A stretch of 64,000 bases of DNA from Ridgeia piscesae (Eukaryota > Annelida > Polychaeta > Sabellida > Siboglinidae). A program made the translations under genes and the position numbers. The stretch covers positions 130,001-194,000 of the forward strand of contig JAODUO010000133.1 in NCBI GenBank assembly GCA_025642075.2. The letters are read 5' to 3'. The notes under the pieces were generated by a model that saw only the letters and a list, made by a program, of their open reading frames with translations, did not search any database and was not told the origin of the DNA. Shown here piece by piece: positions 51,713 to 64,000 of this stretch. Within the stretch, counting starts at the first letter, position 1; every line of letters starts with the position of its first letter.

Positions 51713-53908
51713 TTGGGCCCGTTAACTATCAAACTGTGCGAAAATAAAAGTAGTTTGATAGGGAGGACTATACCCCTTTAAGGGATCTATTTTACACAAC
51801 ACCCTATTGGTATATTCCTATATGTTGTTCCAGATGGAACGTCAAAGGTAAATCGATGCAACGATTAAATATTATTAAACTAATGTTAAACGATGATCCT
51901 GTCTGCTAAGTTATCGTGTAGCCCCCAACTAATTTTATTCCAGGTGGACCGTCTAAGGTAAACTGACGCAAAACTAAATATAATTACTGCTAAGTTGTAC
52001 TACTAAAATGTTCGTGTAGCGGCCTGCAACATTCTCCGTGGTTGACTTGATTCTCCTTTTCACATAACTTTGTTTTCTGTCGGCAATAATCTAGCAAGTT
52101 CTGTTCCAGATAGAAAGTCAAACTCGATGCCAAGCTGACGCCCCATATAAGTAGGGGCCTAAGACAATGTCGCTAAGCTGAACTTATCTGCTAACTGTTC
52201 GTGAAACTTCTTGCAAACGTTCTCCGTGGATGGTTTCACCCTCCGTCTTCTTATTCCTTGACATGGGCAGTGTTTTTGTCTAATGTATGTTGGCCAGCGG
52301 CTGGCGAACCTGACCTGAAGTCGAGATCGGTCGCTTACAGGCATTCAACACTGCACAAGCCGTGTCGTTACCGAGCGCTGATTATGACGTCACCCCGTCG
52401 CAGTCACGTGAGGTGGCCGTTTTAAAGAAATACTTTGCCACCATTACATTATTCCAAAGGAATGGGAATGGGAGACAGTTTAATTTGATTTAAGAAGCAC
52501 GGTATAATTTCACACTATTTTTTAGATTTGCTCCTCGCTAAGCGTAACAGTAGTTCCAGGAGCCAGGCTAGCCCGTGCAATGCGAGGCAACGTCATCGTT
52601 ATTTGGTTTCACGTCATCCAGATTGTGTATTACGTCATGTGGAAGGTATGTCCGCTTCCGCGCACGTGCCTCAAGTCGCCCTAACCCTTTGCAGATCTAA
52701 TATGACTGATTAAATCGTTTATAAAGACCACACACGTGATTGAACAAGTCATAAGACGGGAATAGGTGTACCTGGACAGGTCACGTCAGCATAATACTAG
52801 ATAATTAACCGGTGGACATCGCGTATCACCACCCTTAAATTAAACTTGTACGACTCGGCAACTTCCATACTTCGCCTAGAGGATTTGCCAGGCGTGATTT
52901 GCCTTGCCCTGGTTTGCGAGGATGGAGAACATAATACATTATTTAGGGGACATATTTATGTCGCATTCGGTCCCCCAAACTTTCTTACATCCCCAACGAT
53001 CTTTCGCAAGTTGTCCCAGGGTCTTAGTTTTATACAGCATTAGCTAAAGCAACAAACACCGACCTTACGCCGATTTATTTCACAAATTAAATATTAATAG
53101 TTTAGGTAATTTAAATGTAACTACACACAGTAGTAGCTGCGTATTTTAAGTACATATGAACCGACCCAAGTGGAAGCAGTTCATATACAAGCTCCGTCCC
53201 CGGCCGAATGTGGTAATGGTGAACATGCTGTTGATGCAAATGTTACATTTGCTCATTTGTTATTGGTGAAAATAGCTCACGTTCACCTATAGACCGCCTG
53301 CGTGGCCAGCAATTTGAGGATACACGATGAGCTGTCACGATGTAGCAAAACAAAATGACCGATGAAGACGGCAGCTATATGCAGGAGGTCGGGCTACATC
53401 ACGTTGAGGTATCTCCACACGTAACTGTCAGTTGCCTGCTACTGTTGCTGGCGGGTCTAAAATATTGTTCTCATCTTAGATGGATGCACATTGATGATAA
53501 CGGATATATTGTGTATCAATGAATCATACATAGTCCCCTGGGTATAACAATATGTACCTTGAAGTGTGATAGACTAGGGCCTATGCTTAAAAACGTACAT
53601 ATTCGATGTCTCGAAAGCGGACACGAATTGGAGCATAAGCCTTGATAACAATCTACCACCCGGTCTTATCTAACGCATTATGATTATTCTTAGGCAGTTG
53701 CGTTGGGAAACAAATGCTGCCACCTCACGGCGCCCGGGTAGGCAAGGCTTATTTTTACGTTTAATCGATAGAGGCCGCCACAATAGAGCGTCACATGACG
53801 GTGGACACCACATGACTTGAGTGATGTTGACTGCCGGGTGAGAGAATCTTCGTAAACAATCGCTTCGGAACTAGTTTAGTTTACCGACGTAACTGATGTG
53901 ACAGCACC
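51713..53908. other. Upstream region of the LIMP-2-like gene, no gene seen
   Basis: Between 51830 and 52260 there are about three diverged tandem copies of a 130-180 bp unit (see separate entry). The remaining sequence has scattered CpG-bearing stretches; the promoter and 5' UTR of the downstream gene should lie near 53780-53908. Confidence 0.55.
51826..52260 (+). repeat. Diverged tandem repeat, about three copies
   Basis: Shared words recur in order: TTCCAGATGGAACGTCAAA / TTCCAGGTGGACCGTCTAAG / TTCCAGATAGAAAGTCAAA, then TGCTAAGTTATCGTGTAG / AAATGTTCGTGTAGCGGCC / TGCTAACTGTTCGTGAAAC, then ATTCTCCGTGG / GTTCTCCGTGG. Spacing varies. Confidence 0.65.
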
Positions 53909-54025
53909 ATGAAAGTATTGAATATTATTTTGCTGGTTTTTGGCGTCGTTGGAGCTTTGCTATTGATAGCAGGATGTGTCCTGATACCGGTTTTTCAATG
54001 GTTTATCCACAAGAAAATAGAACAG
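53909..54025 (+). CDS. SCARB2: LIMP-2-like exon 1: first membrane helix
   Basis: ATG at 53909 (AGCACCATGA) opens 39 codons ending ATAGAACAG|GTACGT in phase 0. One hydrophobic helix followed by HKKIEQ, as usual for the family N-terminus. Confidence 0.88.
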
Positions 54026-54403
54026 GTACGTTTTTCAAAAAAAAGTTAAATCATGCTTTCTTCTTTCCGGAATCTCTGTGGCTGGGCTTGCATGTCAGGT
54101 GTCATTTGGAGTATTCTAATGCTATGCAACGTGTTGAGCTCCTCTGTAAAGTTACATTAGATCTGCGTAAATTATTTACGCAGATAAACATTATTTTTAC
54201 TTGAAAAGTATAACATAGCAGGGACCTGTAAGTCCGCTAACGAAATGCAATAATTATTGATATTTTATTAAACTTTGCATGTATTTTGCTAAAATAAAAA
54301 TGTGGATGTTGTCTTTGTAACTTTGACGTCTTTGTCACTTGTTGGTGGTGGTTTCATACACAGGCTTATTGTATACGGTGTGCATGCAGCATATATATTA
54401 TAT

Positions 54404-54440
<37 letters not shown>

Positions 54441-57400
54441 TTGTGTCATTCATAGAGCAGATGTCATTGTTGTGGTAAATGTAATATTATTAAGAAAATA
54501 CTGTTCACTTATAGATTTATCTGTGTTGGTGTGTGGTGAAAATAAACAACAAATTCATGGACTAATGTTATATTAATTATACTGATGTGTTCAGTTTGTT
54601 AAAACATTAATGTCTTCTCATTCCACATATGTTATTATTGAAAGACATCTAAACATCACTGGAACACCCTAAAATCAGCAACAATAACAACGCACATAAG
54701 CATGGACCATATCGATCGGTAGCATCTCTGTGAAAGTGGTACGCCCGTTTGTGGAATTGTGGTCAACCTTTTAGTGTGGGCGGAGTAATAGGGATAATGG
54801 ACCCATGGTCCATTGTTCATGGGGGTCCACCAGCAATATAAACATAATCAGTTCAGTTTCACTGTCACGTCTGAATTGGAAAGATTCATTGCACTGAAAA
54901 AAAGTGGTGATGTTTTAAACAACGTAGTCCTAGCTTGGTATTTGTATTCCTTTACCTAACACAAAGGACGCATTTGGTAGGTCACAGTGGAAGACCAGTT
55001 ACATAACAGTGCTCAACTGTCATTTGGATGAACTGGGGCACTACTCCTAGTGCAGGCTGGGCAGTGGGTCTGTTATTTATGTATTTCTCATAACTTAATA
55101 GTCACTGCTATAAGGAGAGGAGGAATGGTAGACCTTGCTTGCAATATATGTAATTAATTATGCAGATCATTTCTGATTGGTTTTTGTGAGTGCATCCATT
55201 TTAGTTGTTGAGATTGTTACAATTTAATTTTTGTGTATGTGTAGTTAATAATATATTTAACGTTCCTAATGCCCAATGCCACACTCAAATATTCCACGTG
55301 ATACAACAATGCAGACGCCAGTCACAGCGCTTCCATTTTTTTGCATATTTTTACCACTTGACCAAAGAATAGGATTGATAAAATAATATATGGTAGTGCA
55401 CTCAGATACCCCAAGTGAATCGCCACATACCAAGCACCATGGGACAGTGCTCATCGTCTTATCGATAGTAATTGTCTGTCTTGATCAGTCACCAGCCAGT
55501 CTTAAAGACATGTATCTGCCTAAAACTGCTTACAAGGTAGACACCTCCTCCGGGCCATCCATACCAGCAAGAATTTTTATGAATTTTCTTACTTTCTCAA
55601 AACAATAAAATCTGTAATTCATTACCATACACAGTAACGACAGTAGCCAGCATCAGAGAACTACAGCTATTGAGGCAAGCCATACTATATTCAACTAAAT
55701 AGTACTCTTTCACCCAGCCCCATAGCTGCCTAGGTTTTGGTTGAGGATTTCCTTCCTTTAGATCACTTACCTACCATGGTTCATGGTCCATACCGGAACA
55801 GTACTGTTTACCCATAGTTGGGGGTTGGAATAGTGAATGTTGGGACGAATCCACACCAGATGAACCCAGCAAAATGCACATCTGGGGCATGAACCGGCTC
55901 CGAGATCCCTAGCACATTTGCTTGGGCAGCAAGGTGCCCAGTATCTGCTGTGTATCACGAGGTTGTGTGCTAGAGTCTTGTCTATGTACCAGTACTCCAC
56001 TCCAGCAGGGCAAACTTATGCACATGGCTCCCTTTTCACTCCAAAAAGCTATCTGGCAGCTGTAGCTGAAAGCAAGAGTATGAGGCCTACACTACACAGC
56101 ACTACAACACATCACACAGACTTGTGTTAACACTTACATACTAGTGGCACCACACATGTGATGGGAGGACTGCGTTAAGAGAGATCTGGAAAGAGTGGCA
56201 GGAGAATGGAGAAGATAGAAGGAGGTGGAGACTGGTGCTAGAGAACGCAGTGAGAGAAAACTGTGGAGAGGAAAGAAAAGATGGAGAAATGAAGACAGTA
56301 ACCACGACCAACCTCACCCCTGACGACAGGAACAACAAGAGGAGGACAACAACAGTTAACAGAAATGAACATTTACTCATGATGGATACATATGGTTTTA
56401 AACAGTTTCTCAACTGGGGGTCTTTGTCCTGCTAGGGAGCCGCCAAATTGAGCCAGGGGGTCCACAAAATGGCAGAAGTAAAATTACCAGGTAAAATAAA
56501 AATTGTTTATAAACTAAAGTTGTATGAAAGTGACCACCTACTGTGGTCACATATATGTCTCCATGTGTATAATGTGACATTTGTTGTGTTTAATTAGTAA
56601 AAAGTTAAAAAGCAGTAACAATAGCAGACATATGCTATCTTGTAATGTTCAATAAATAGTATTAAACACATTTTTTATGATAATAACTGATGACATATAT
56701 ACTATAATTGTGGAAAAAATGATGGTTTCTGGCGTGGCTTATGTCTAATGTGGGATTTCCAGATTTGTTTATTGAATACATGTGGCCTTGGAAACAAAAT
56801 GGTTGAAAACCTCTACTGTAAATGGTCACAAATGTTAGTCTGTGATTTGGGGACGTGTCTGATGATTTTTTTACCACATATTTTATATGCATGTAAATTG
56901 ATGTACTGAGGATGTCCAGGGATATTGGCAATTGTATTTGACTGTGAACATTTGTGACTGGTTTGTTGTGTTGTGTGACTTGTGTCTGTCTCGTTTGACT
57001 GCGGTGCATAAATAGGGACTCTGATTCACTGAGTCGTCATGTGCCTATTCGAAACCTGTTTCTGATCGTGTGACTTGCTAGCTATAAAAACCTTCATTTG
57101 CAGTTTATGTGCAATTTGTTATGTAGTCAAAGTCACGAGACTGTATGTTTTATGAGGTCACATGAGTTTATGAATGCGTGAACATTGCTAACAGTTACAA
57201 GGTGGTTCAGTGCATAATTAAAATTCAACATTCTGAGGTTTCCGTGGCAAAAAAACATGAAGTACCATTTTGTTGATTTTGAGAGAAAAACTCTGCTGTC
57301 ATCTGCACTTCACCCTCAAGAGATGAAATGGAAACTTGTGACGTTGGAACATAGTAAGAAACTAAAATCACTGTAGCATTACAGCAAAGGATAACATTTT

Positions 57401-59424
57401 TTGTGTGGTTTTCTTATAGAATAGTTGATGTAAAATTACGTAAACAACCTCTTTTTGGTAAGTGTGTTTGGTATATGCATGTGTGTGTGCACGCGCGTGT
57501 GTGTGTGCATGCGTGTGTGTGTGTGATTATATACATGTTTATCACACATGTATATATACCTGCTATATGTATGTATGCATATAATATGTAAATATGTACA
57601 GGTATGTACTTATTAAAATATACGTATTACTTTTTGATTTCTAGGTAAAACTTGTATTGCACAGGAACCATTGTTCAGCCATGGATCAAAACCACAGAAG
57701 TTACTGATTAATCTCATTCATGTATGTTTGTCTAGGTCAGAAACCACATCAGTAATAAATGTAATTTCTTGTCTTTCTGTTACTTGTTCCAGAGTGTCGT
57801 GCTGAAGAATGGCTCTGATGCGTTCAAGCACTGGAAGAGTTCGCCAGTGCCAGTGTACAGACAGTTCTGGGTTTTTGATGTTTTGAATCCAGATGACATC
57901 GTTAATTACAATGCCACTCCCAAGGTCAAGCAAATGGGCCCTTATACATATAGGTAAGGGCAATAAGTGTATAGCTTTGTTATAGACATCAACAGAACAA
58001 CTAGATTGCATTTGTTGTTGATTTATCACAGTTGTTTTTTATTTATTATGTGGTCAGCACATATATTCTTGGGATCCTTTTACAAAGATACTGAGCTCAT
58101 GAAGAATAGTCATCATTAAACATAATCCATTTTAAAATTTAGTACAGCACTTTTTATTTAAATGCGTACTATTTCAGTAACAACTGACTAAAGTGTGTCT
58201 GTGTGCCTGTACCAGCGACAGTCTTAATGCTGACATCAGTAGTTACATAATGTTAATTGTTAAAGAGTGACATTTATTTTAGAGAGCAAAATTTATCTTA
58301 TGATCAAATTAGTGGAGTGATCCTTGCATTGTACTAGATCATAGTGAACAGGTGTATAGCATCAAGTACAGTAGGCAATGAAAAGACGACTTGACCAGAG
58401 CACAGGGCAGACAACAAGTTGTATAAAGTGGCTGATTCATCTGCCCAAGTCAGTTTTATTTGTCTCTGCTGAAAGACTAATTCCGTTTTGTGTGATTCTG
58501 TTAACTGGAGTTCAAGTACACAAGTACCTGGTATGTTCCATTAATGATATTAAAGGCTAGATGTATCCTCGGGCAAGGATTTTTCAAGCAAAATACAATT
58601 TTTTAACTTACCAAGGTATACGTTAATATGCTTAATATTCAGTACACAAAGGGACTGTTATACAAGCAATATTATACGTTAAAGTTAGTTGTGAACAGAC
58701 TCTTGGGACAGTTTCACTAAGATAAAAAGCTCCTAAGTAGCACTCATCTTTAAACAAAACCTCTTGTTAAATTGCCATATTAGTTATAGTATTGCCGAGG
58801 ACATGATTTCCATGACACACCAGTGACACTGTCCCGTTGGTGCGTCATAGTGTTAAAGACAGTTTACAGGTACACAACATCATTGTTAAGGATCAAAATT
58901 GATTTTAAAGAGTACCATTTGATTTAAGAGAACAATTTATGAAGGTTGGTGGCTCCTTAGATCATTACTCCTTAATGATGTTTTCACACATTATTGAGAC
59001 TTTATTGTGTTTGTGTTGGTAATCAGCTGTCCCACTTTCTGTCACAGTGAGATTGAAGACAAGAAGAATGTCACATTCAACGACACAGTGCTGTCTTATT
59101 TGCAACCAAAGTCCTTTGTCTTTGAGCCAAAGCTGTCTGAAGGATTTCTGGAGAATGACACATTTACTTCTGTCGACATTCCTCTACTGGTAGGTGTCTT
59201 TTTCAGGTTGAATATTTTGTAATCAACAAACCTGTGAAAGGGATTGACTCAGCTCTATCACTCAGCGTAATATGTGTCAGGAAATAAACAATCAAGTGAA
59301 AGGGAGGAAAGGGACTTTACTATGATTTGGATGCACCATTTCACAGAATCGGTATTTTGTTGCATGTGGTGAATTCATGTTGAGAATGTTTGCTAAAATG
59401 TGTGTTTGTGGATACATGTGTGTG

Positions 59425-59468
<44 letters not shown>

Positions 59469-59539
59469 TGTGTGTGTGTGTGTGTGGAGAGAGAGAGTGT
59501 GTGTGTGTGTGTGTGAGAGAGAGAGTGTGTGTGTGTGAG

Positions 59540-59587
<48 letters not shown>

Positions 59588-59601
59588 TGTGAGAGTGTGT
59601 C

Positions 59602-59642
<41 letters not shown>

Positions 59643-62600
59643 ATGTGTGTGTGTGTGTATGTGTGTGTGAGAGAGTGTATGTGTGTGTGTGTGTGTGTGC
59701 GTGTGTTGACTGATCATAAGTTGTATATGTGCTTTCCTTACTTTGTGATGCATATAGTTTTAGCCGACTCTAAAGTGGATATATTTCAGGTAGCTGACTC
59801 ACTTACTCTGGTGAATAAGCTTTACTGATTGTTTTGATGATAAACGTGTATGCCTTGGTCAGTTTGTGCTTTTGTGGTGGATACGCTTCAGAGACTGCAT
59901 CAGCTAGTTGTCACTGACTTTATGGCGGAATTGCCTCTATGACTTTATGAAGGATATACTTCCATGTCTTTGTGCGTAATATCACTAATATGTCTTCATG
60001 ACGTTGTGTTGAAATACATGACTGATTGTCTTTTGTGGATATGCCTTCATAACTTTGTGATATCTACAATACTGATTCTCTTTTATGGATATGCCTTCGT
60101 GATGTTGGGACCTGTTTGTCTTTGCTTTATCATGCATCTTTGTGTTTAGCAACAAATCTATCTCCAGTTCACTTCCAAAACAACAATTTCACTGGTTATG
60201 TTTTAGGCGGTTGGTACAAAAGTGGAGCATCGGTCCCATTTGGCGAAAGCAATAGTAAAGCAATTGCTCAGGGTATTTGGACCACGACGGCTGTTTAGAA
60301 GACGTACGGTCAAGGAATATCTGTGGGGGTATGACGACTGGCTGATGTCTTTCCTGACACAGAGGACAAAGCTAGGACTCTTTACAGGGGTGAGTTTGTC
60401 TCGACTGTGATTGCTTTCTGTAATCTACCAGTCAAGAATATGGTATGGTGGGCAGAAATAGTTGTGTTAATTGCGATGCAGGTACTGCATAATTAATAAG
60501 GTCTTTAAATGTTATCATTAGTGGACAATAACATTGGAATAATTTTCCAACCAATTAAAAATAATGTTGCAATGCAAGAATATTCAAAATAGGGTTACAT
60601 TTTTGTATAGTTGTGAATTTTGTTAATTGTGATGCAGTAATAATAGTACTGAATAATTAACAAGGTCTTTCAATGTTACTATCATTAGTGGACCATTAAC
60701 TGGAATAGTTTGCCAACCAATTAAAAATAACATAAAAATATTCAAAATAGAGTACAGAAATGTTTTGATAAACAAGTTCGAAAACCTAATTAACGTATTT
60801 ATGCCTGTCATTAGCTATTATATATGTAGGTGTGTCATCCTTTATATACACTTATTATTTTATATATTTTCTGTTTTATGCATAGAAGTAAATTAAGCTA
60901 GACACTTAAGAAAATCACTAATGACAAAGATGTAGGAAAGATCAATAATTTTTTTTAAATAAATAAAATACAAAGGTGGAGTTCAACGAATAGAAAAGGC
61001 TACAAATAAAGTACAAATTAATATAACTGTGTGTGTGATTTAACCAGCCAACAGGCAATGGAACAGATGACGGCAAGTATGAAATATTCACGGGAAAGTC
61101 GGACACTTCCAAGCTTGGTGACATTGTTTCTTGGAATGGCGAGAGGTAGGCAAAGTATTGATCAAAATTTAATCTGTTTATTGTGATAATTTGTATAATT
61201 TACAAAGGATGTGTTATATAATATAGATATGTACTGTCTCAACCAGAAACATGTTGCTTTCGTGTCCAACTGATCTTGGTACAGTTTCAAAATGAGATCA
61301 GAAAATAAACAAGAATTCAGATTACAATAAGCTCGAACATTACATTTTAATTGTGATAACACGCAATTGAAATTTAACAATCAAGTAGTCATAACTATGA
61401 AGGGATAGATTAGAGAGTACACAATGTGTTCAAACATGCTATTGCATGTTATGCAACTGTGTGTAAATGACATTATTTGATTAATAATTTTAATCAGAAT
61501 ACTAATTAAACATGGAAGGATCATGGTGCAAGAAAGGATCGTGACAATGTCAATTGGACACAGTTTTTCAACACGTTGAATGTGTCACCTTTCCAAATTG
61601 TCCTTGAACTCTAGGACTCTGCTAAACTAATCACTGCAAATATTAATGCAACTTTCACCACCGGCCACCAGCTCACAGCAGTCAGACTTCTGTTATATTA
61701 ACAACTGTCGTATAATAATAAAAGTAACCTTATTAGAATAATGCAGCAAGGACTAGGCATTTCAAGCCAGTTTACCTCTGATCAGTGGATACTTGGCGGG
61801 TCAGAAAAAGTTCATTTGCTGAAAGTGAGACAGTTCAAGGGGACTTCAAACACTTCCGTTTTTGTCAAAACAATGGATAAATTGTGTCATTTTGAGATGA
61901 ACTAATGAGATGTTTAGAAATTGTTCAAAAATTAGTCTCTGTTATTAAGTCTACTGTGATAATAATATTTCTGTTGCAGCTCTCTGCCTTACTGGACCAC
62001 TAAAGAGTGTAATATGATCAACGGCACTGGTTAGTAATGATAACTAATATTTTTAACAATGTTTCGTCTGGTTAGTTTTAGTGTATAAAAGTAGTAATAT
62101 TTATTATTATTATATTATGTATGTCGATCTTCCATTTACAAAAAAAATTATTTAATCACAAATACCAGTGCATGACTCAGATCGTTCTCCGAACATGTGC
62201 TGTTTCTCCTGAAAATGTAATTCATTTCCGTTCCACCAGATGGCACTCTGTGGCACCCGTTTGTCAAAAAGAAGGACACGTTATACGTATTTTCATCGGA
62301 CATCTGCCGGTCGATCTATGCGAAGTATGACTCGTCCTACAAGCTAAAGGGCGTCATCAACGTTCACCGATTTGTGCCAGCAGAGGGCGTGTTTGCATCT
62401 CCAAAGAAAAATCCTGATAACGCTGGTTTTTGTACACCGAAAGGCAACTGTCTCGACTCTGGTGTTCTCAACGTGAGCGTGTGCAAAGGTGCGTATTTGT
62501 AGTTAAAGGCAAACGTTACATTACGATCTCTGCAATACAGTCACCTCACAAATAAGGTCACTCTATGACAAGTAATTTCCATAACAGTTAAATGCAGGAA

Positions 62601-64000
62601 ACTAGTCTCATGAATGGAGTATCTCGTCCTCATGCGCCAGGGGTCCCCGGGGTGGAGTGATCATGTCAGTACCAGCTATCACGACCCTGGCTCACCCCTT
62701 TGAAAAACTCCTTTTTTGACATCAGGCAGTGAAATCACTAGTGAGGAGTGTGGTTGGTCTCCAGTCATGTGATACATTATTTTGTGTGGTTTCAGCCACT
62801 CATTGCTCATATTACATGCAATACTGACATACCAACCAGTCGTGAATCCGTCTTCAAATTGGGGCAGTATTTGCGCTGTTCTCATGGCTGATGCAGTAGT
62901 GACTGGCAAAGTCAGTTGCCACAATTTGATAGTTCGACTCCACTCACTTCCACGGTTTGTGGAGACGATCAGCCAGGGATACTGTAGGGCAATGCAACAA
63001 CCGCTGGCTTGGATGGGGTAACCTTGCCATTCAGGTCACATTAGGCCAATTGTGAGGGTGACCTTAATAATTAGCTTTCATTACATTTTGAAAAACATCA
63101 CAGAAAGTACATAGCCTCAGTTACAAATACAGAGAAACGTGTAATGTGAAGTAATTTGTTGAGGCCAATGATCTTTTGACCAAACATTCTGCAACTGGAT
63201 CTTATGACCAAATATCATGGGACCAAATCGCCATCCAAAAATGGTGTGTGACTATATGTTATATCATCAGAAGTCATGTGACCAAATGTCTTGAGACCAA
63301 ATGTCATTTTACTAAATGTGACCAAATGTCATGTTACTAAATGTGACCAAATGTCATGTTACTAATTGTGACCAAATGTCATTTTACTAAATGTGACCAA
63401 ATGTCATGTTACTAAATGTGACCAAATGTCATGTTACTAATTGTGACCAAATGTCATTTTACTAAATGTGACCAAATGTCATGTTACTAAATGTGACCAA
63501 ATGTCATGTTACTAATTGTGACCAAATGCTTATGACCAAATGATGTGTGACCAAACATGTTTTGAAAGAAAATAATTGATGTCCTACACGTAGACTCATC
63601 ATTGACTTTACAACATTGTCACCTCTGACCTCTGACCTCTGGTTTAGTTTTAGCTTCTGTTGTTCACTTCCGTGTAACAATAATTTACCTAAACATATTC
63701 GTATGTTTTACTTGCACTTTTATTATATATATTTCTAACAACTTTTTTAATTCTCTTGTCAACGCTACTGAACACAGCTTTACTTTGAATGTTAGTGTCT
63801 AAATAAAGTTTATTATTATTTATCTTAATTATTACTTACCTGATGTAAGTGACTGTGTCATTCGTGTAGTATTTGGCTGTTGTCAGGTGCTCCAATTGTG
63901 ATGTCCCAGCCTCACTTCTACGAGGGCCCCCGCTACAGCGCGGCCATAGAGGGCATGCACCCCAACAAGGAGGAGCACCAGACAGTCTTTGACGTTGAAC
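53909..64000 (+). CDS. SCARB2: LIMP-2/SCARB-like CD36-family membrane protein (5' part, runs off window)
   Basis: Eight exons with compatible phases (0,2,0,0,2,1,1) give about 371 residues before the window ends; human LIMP-2 has 478. Residues 1-39 hold a short cytoplasmic start and the first membrane helix ([19 protein letters not shown]). The CD36 ectodomain follows: [82 protein letters not shown], the cysteine cluster [14 protein letters not shown] and [17 protein letters not shown]. Potential N-glycosylation sites include NVT, NDT, NGT and NVS. In the family these proteins sit in lysosomal or plasma membranes and bind lipids, lipoproteins or lysosomal enzymes. [12 protein letters not shown] is nearer LIMP-2 (SCARB2) than CD36, but SCARB1 remains possible. 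The second helix and sorting tail lie beyond the window. Confidence 0.9.
54026..57792. other. LIMP-2-like intron 1, no further gene seen
   Basis: Contains (TA)n at 54390-54440 and a purine-rich, transposon-like stretch at 56160-56400. No exon was supported. Confidence 0.55.
57793..57953 (+). CDS. SCARB2: LIMP-2-like exon 2
   Basis: The acceptor ACTTGTTCCAG and the donor TATAG|GTAAGG frame [18 protein letters not shown] to KQMGPYTY, leaving two bases. Confidence 0.92.
57954..59047. other. LIMP-2-like intron 2, no other feature
   Basis: Ordinary intron sequence without recognised repeats. Confidence 0.6.
59048..59189 (+). CDS. SCARB2: LIMP-2-like exon 3
   Basis: The acceptor TCTGTCACAG and the donor CTACTG|GTAGGT. 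Encodes [18 protein letters not shown] and [15 protein letters not shown], with three potential N-glycosylation sites. Confidence 0.92.
59410..59710 (+). repeat. Compound (TG)n/(GA)n microsatellite
   Basis: Alternating blocks of TG, TGCG and GA dinucleotides inside LIMP-2-like intron 3. Confidence 0.97.
60207..60389 (+). CDS. SCARB2: LIMP-2-like exon 4: receptor-binding helical bundle
   Basis: The acceptor TTATGTTTTAG opens 61 codons; the donor is CAGGG|GTGAGT. Encodes [20 protein letters not shown] and [14 protein letters not shown]. This region corresponds to the apical helices that bind ligands in LIMP-2. Confidence 0.9.
60390..61979. other. LIMP-2-like introns 4 and 5 around exon 5
   Basis: Apart from exon 5 (61048-61145) no feature was seen. 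A block near 60484-60560 recurs in altered form at 60635-60740 (CAGTAATAATAGTACTGAAT / ATTAATAAGGTCTTTAAATG words). Confidence 0.55.
61048..61145 (+). CDS. SCARB2: LIMP-2-like exon 5
   Basis: The acceptor TTTAACCAG and the donor GAGAG|GTAGGC. Encodes [19 protein letters not shown] and DIVSWNGE, matching the NGTNDGxY and VEWNG blocks of the family. Confidence 0.92.
61980..62029 (+). CDS. SCARB2: LIMP-2-like exon 6 (50 bp)
   Basis: A short exon between TCTGTTGCAG and CACTG|GTTAGT encoding [16 protein letters not shown]; it fits the CNMINGTDG family motif across the next junction. Confidence 0.9.
62240..62488 (+). CDS. SCARB2: LIMP-2-like exon 7
   Basis: The acceptor TTCCACCAG and the donor CAAAG|GTGCGT. 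Encodes [29 protein letters not shown] and the disulfide region [20 protein letters not shown]. Confidence 0.93.
63268..63530 (+). repeat. 25-bp tandem repeat
   Basis: About nine copies of ATGTGACCAAATGTCATG plus TTACTAA in intron 7; shorter GACCAAAT words extend the array to 63178-63555. Confidence 0.95.
63887..64000 (+). CDS. SCARB2: LIMP-2-like exon 8 (cut by window end)
   Basis: The acceptor GGCTGTTGTCAG opens [20 protein letters not shown] and continues to the window end at VFDVE. Confidence 0.92.

Noticed and set aside
49840..51732. Long open frames of HPSIHPS and MDGW type, up to 439 codons
   Set aside because: Artefacts of the GGAT tetramer, which has no stop codon in several frames.
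53974..54204. 76-codon plus-strand frame
   Set aside because: Out-of-frame overlap with exon 1 of the LIMP-2-like gene and its intron.
62679..63021. Opposing frames of about 80 codons in LIMP-2-like intron 7
   Set aside because: No splice signals or family match; may be a dispersed repeat, but I could not support it.

Overview
The window is animal genomic DNA. It has long introns with GT-AG boundaries, many microsatellites and minisatellites, and LINE, SINE and Ty3/gypsy debris. The gene set (AFG2A/SPATA5-like, rBAT-like SLC3, LIMP-2/CD36-like), a tRNA-headed SINE with a conserved body, and a Ty3/gypsy element with very short LTRs suggest a marine lophotrochozoan, most likely a mollusc. That placement is inference. 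No conventional tRNA, rRNA or CRISPR locus was seen.

Layout. 417-5838 (+): the last four coding exons of an AFG2A (SPATA5)-type AAA+ ATPase, with two minisatellites in one intron. 6392-10116 (-): a small gene of unknown function rebuilt from three coding exons, with two SINEs around its middle exon. 10120-16470: gene-poor. 16471-26031 (-): a complete ten-exon rBAT-like SLC3 heavy chain of 699 residues; all exon phases fit. 29159-34137 (+): a three-exon TPR-like gene of 936 residues whose large last exon starts at the edge of a LINE fragment. 35026-38512 (-): a decayed, internally deleted Ty3/gypsy element carrying what looks like a solo LTR. 39547-46313: a 3.38-kb tandem duplication of a palindromic element, a LINE tail, a second gypsy fragment and part of an EGF-repeat membrane-protein pseudogene, which continues to 47265. 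49936-51712: a GGAT-based satellite. 53909-64000 (+): the first eight exons of a LIMP-2/SCARB-type CD36-family gene, running off the window.

The genes are independent housekeeping or membrane-trafficking genes with no operon logic. The notable theme is minisatellites seeded on splice sites. In the AFG2A gene a 39-bp unit containing the exon end and 5' splice site is repeated about 52 times. In the rBAT gene a 23-bp unit containing a 3' splice site is repeated about 13 times. Other arrays lie within about 10-35 bp of acceptors, and a LINE edge supplies a further acceptor. Each decoy site would bring a stop codon into the mRNA if used.
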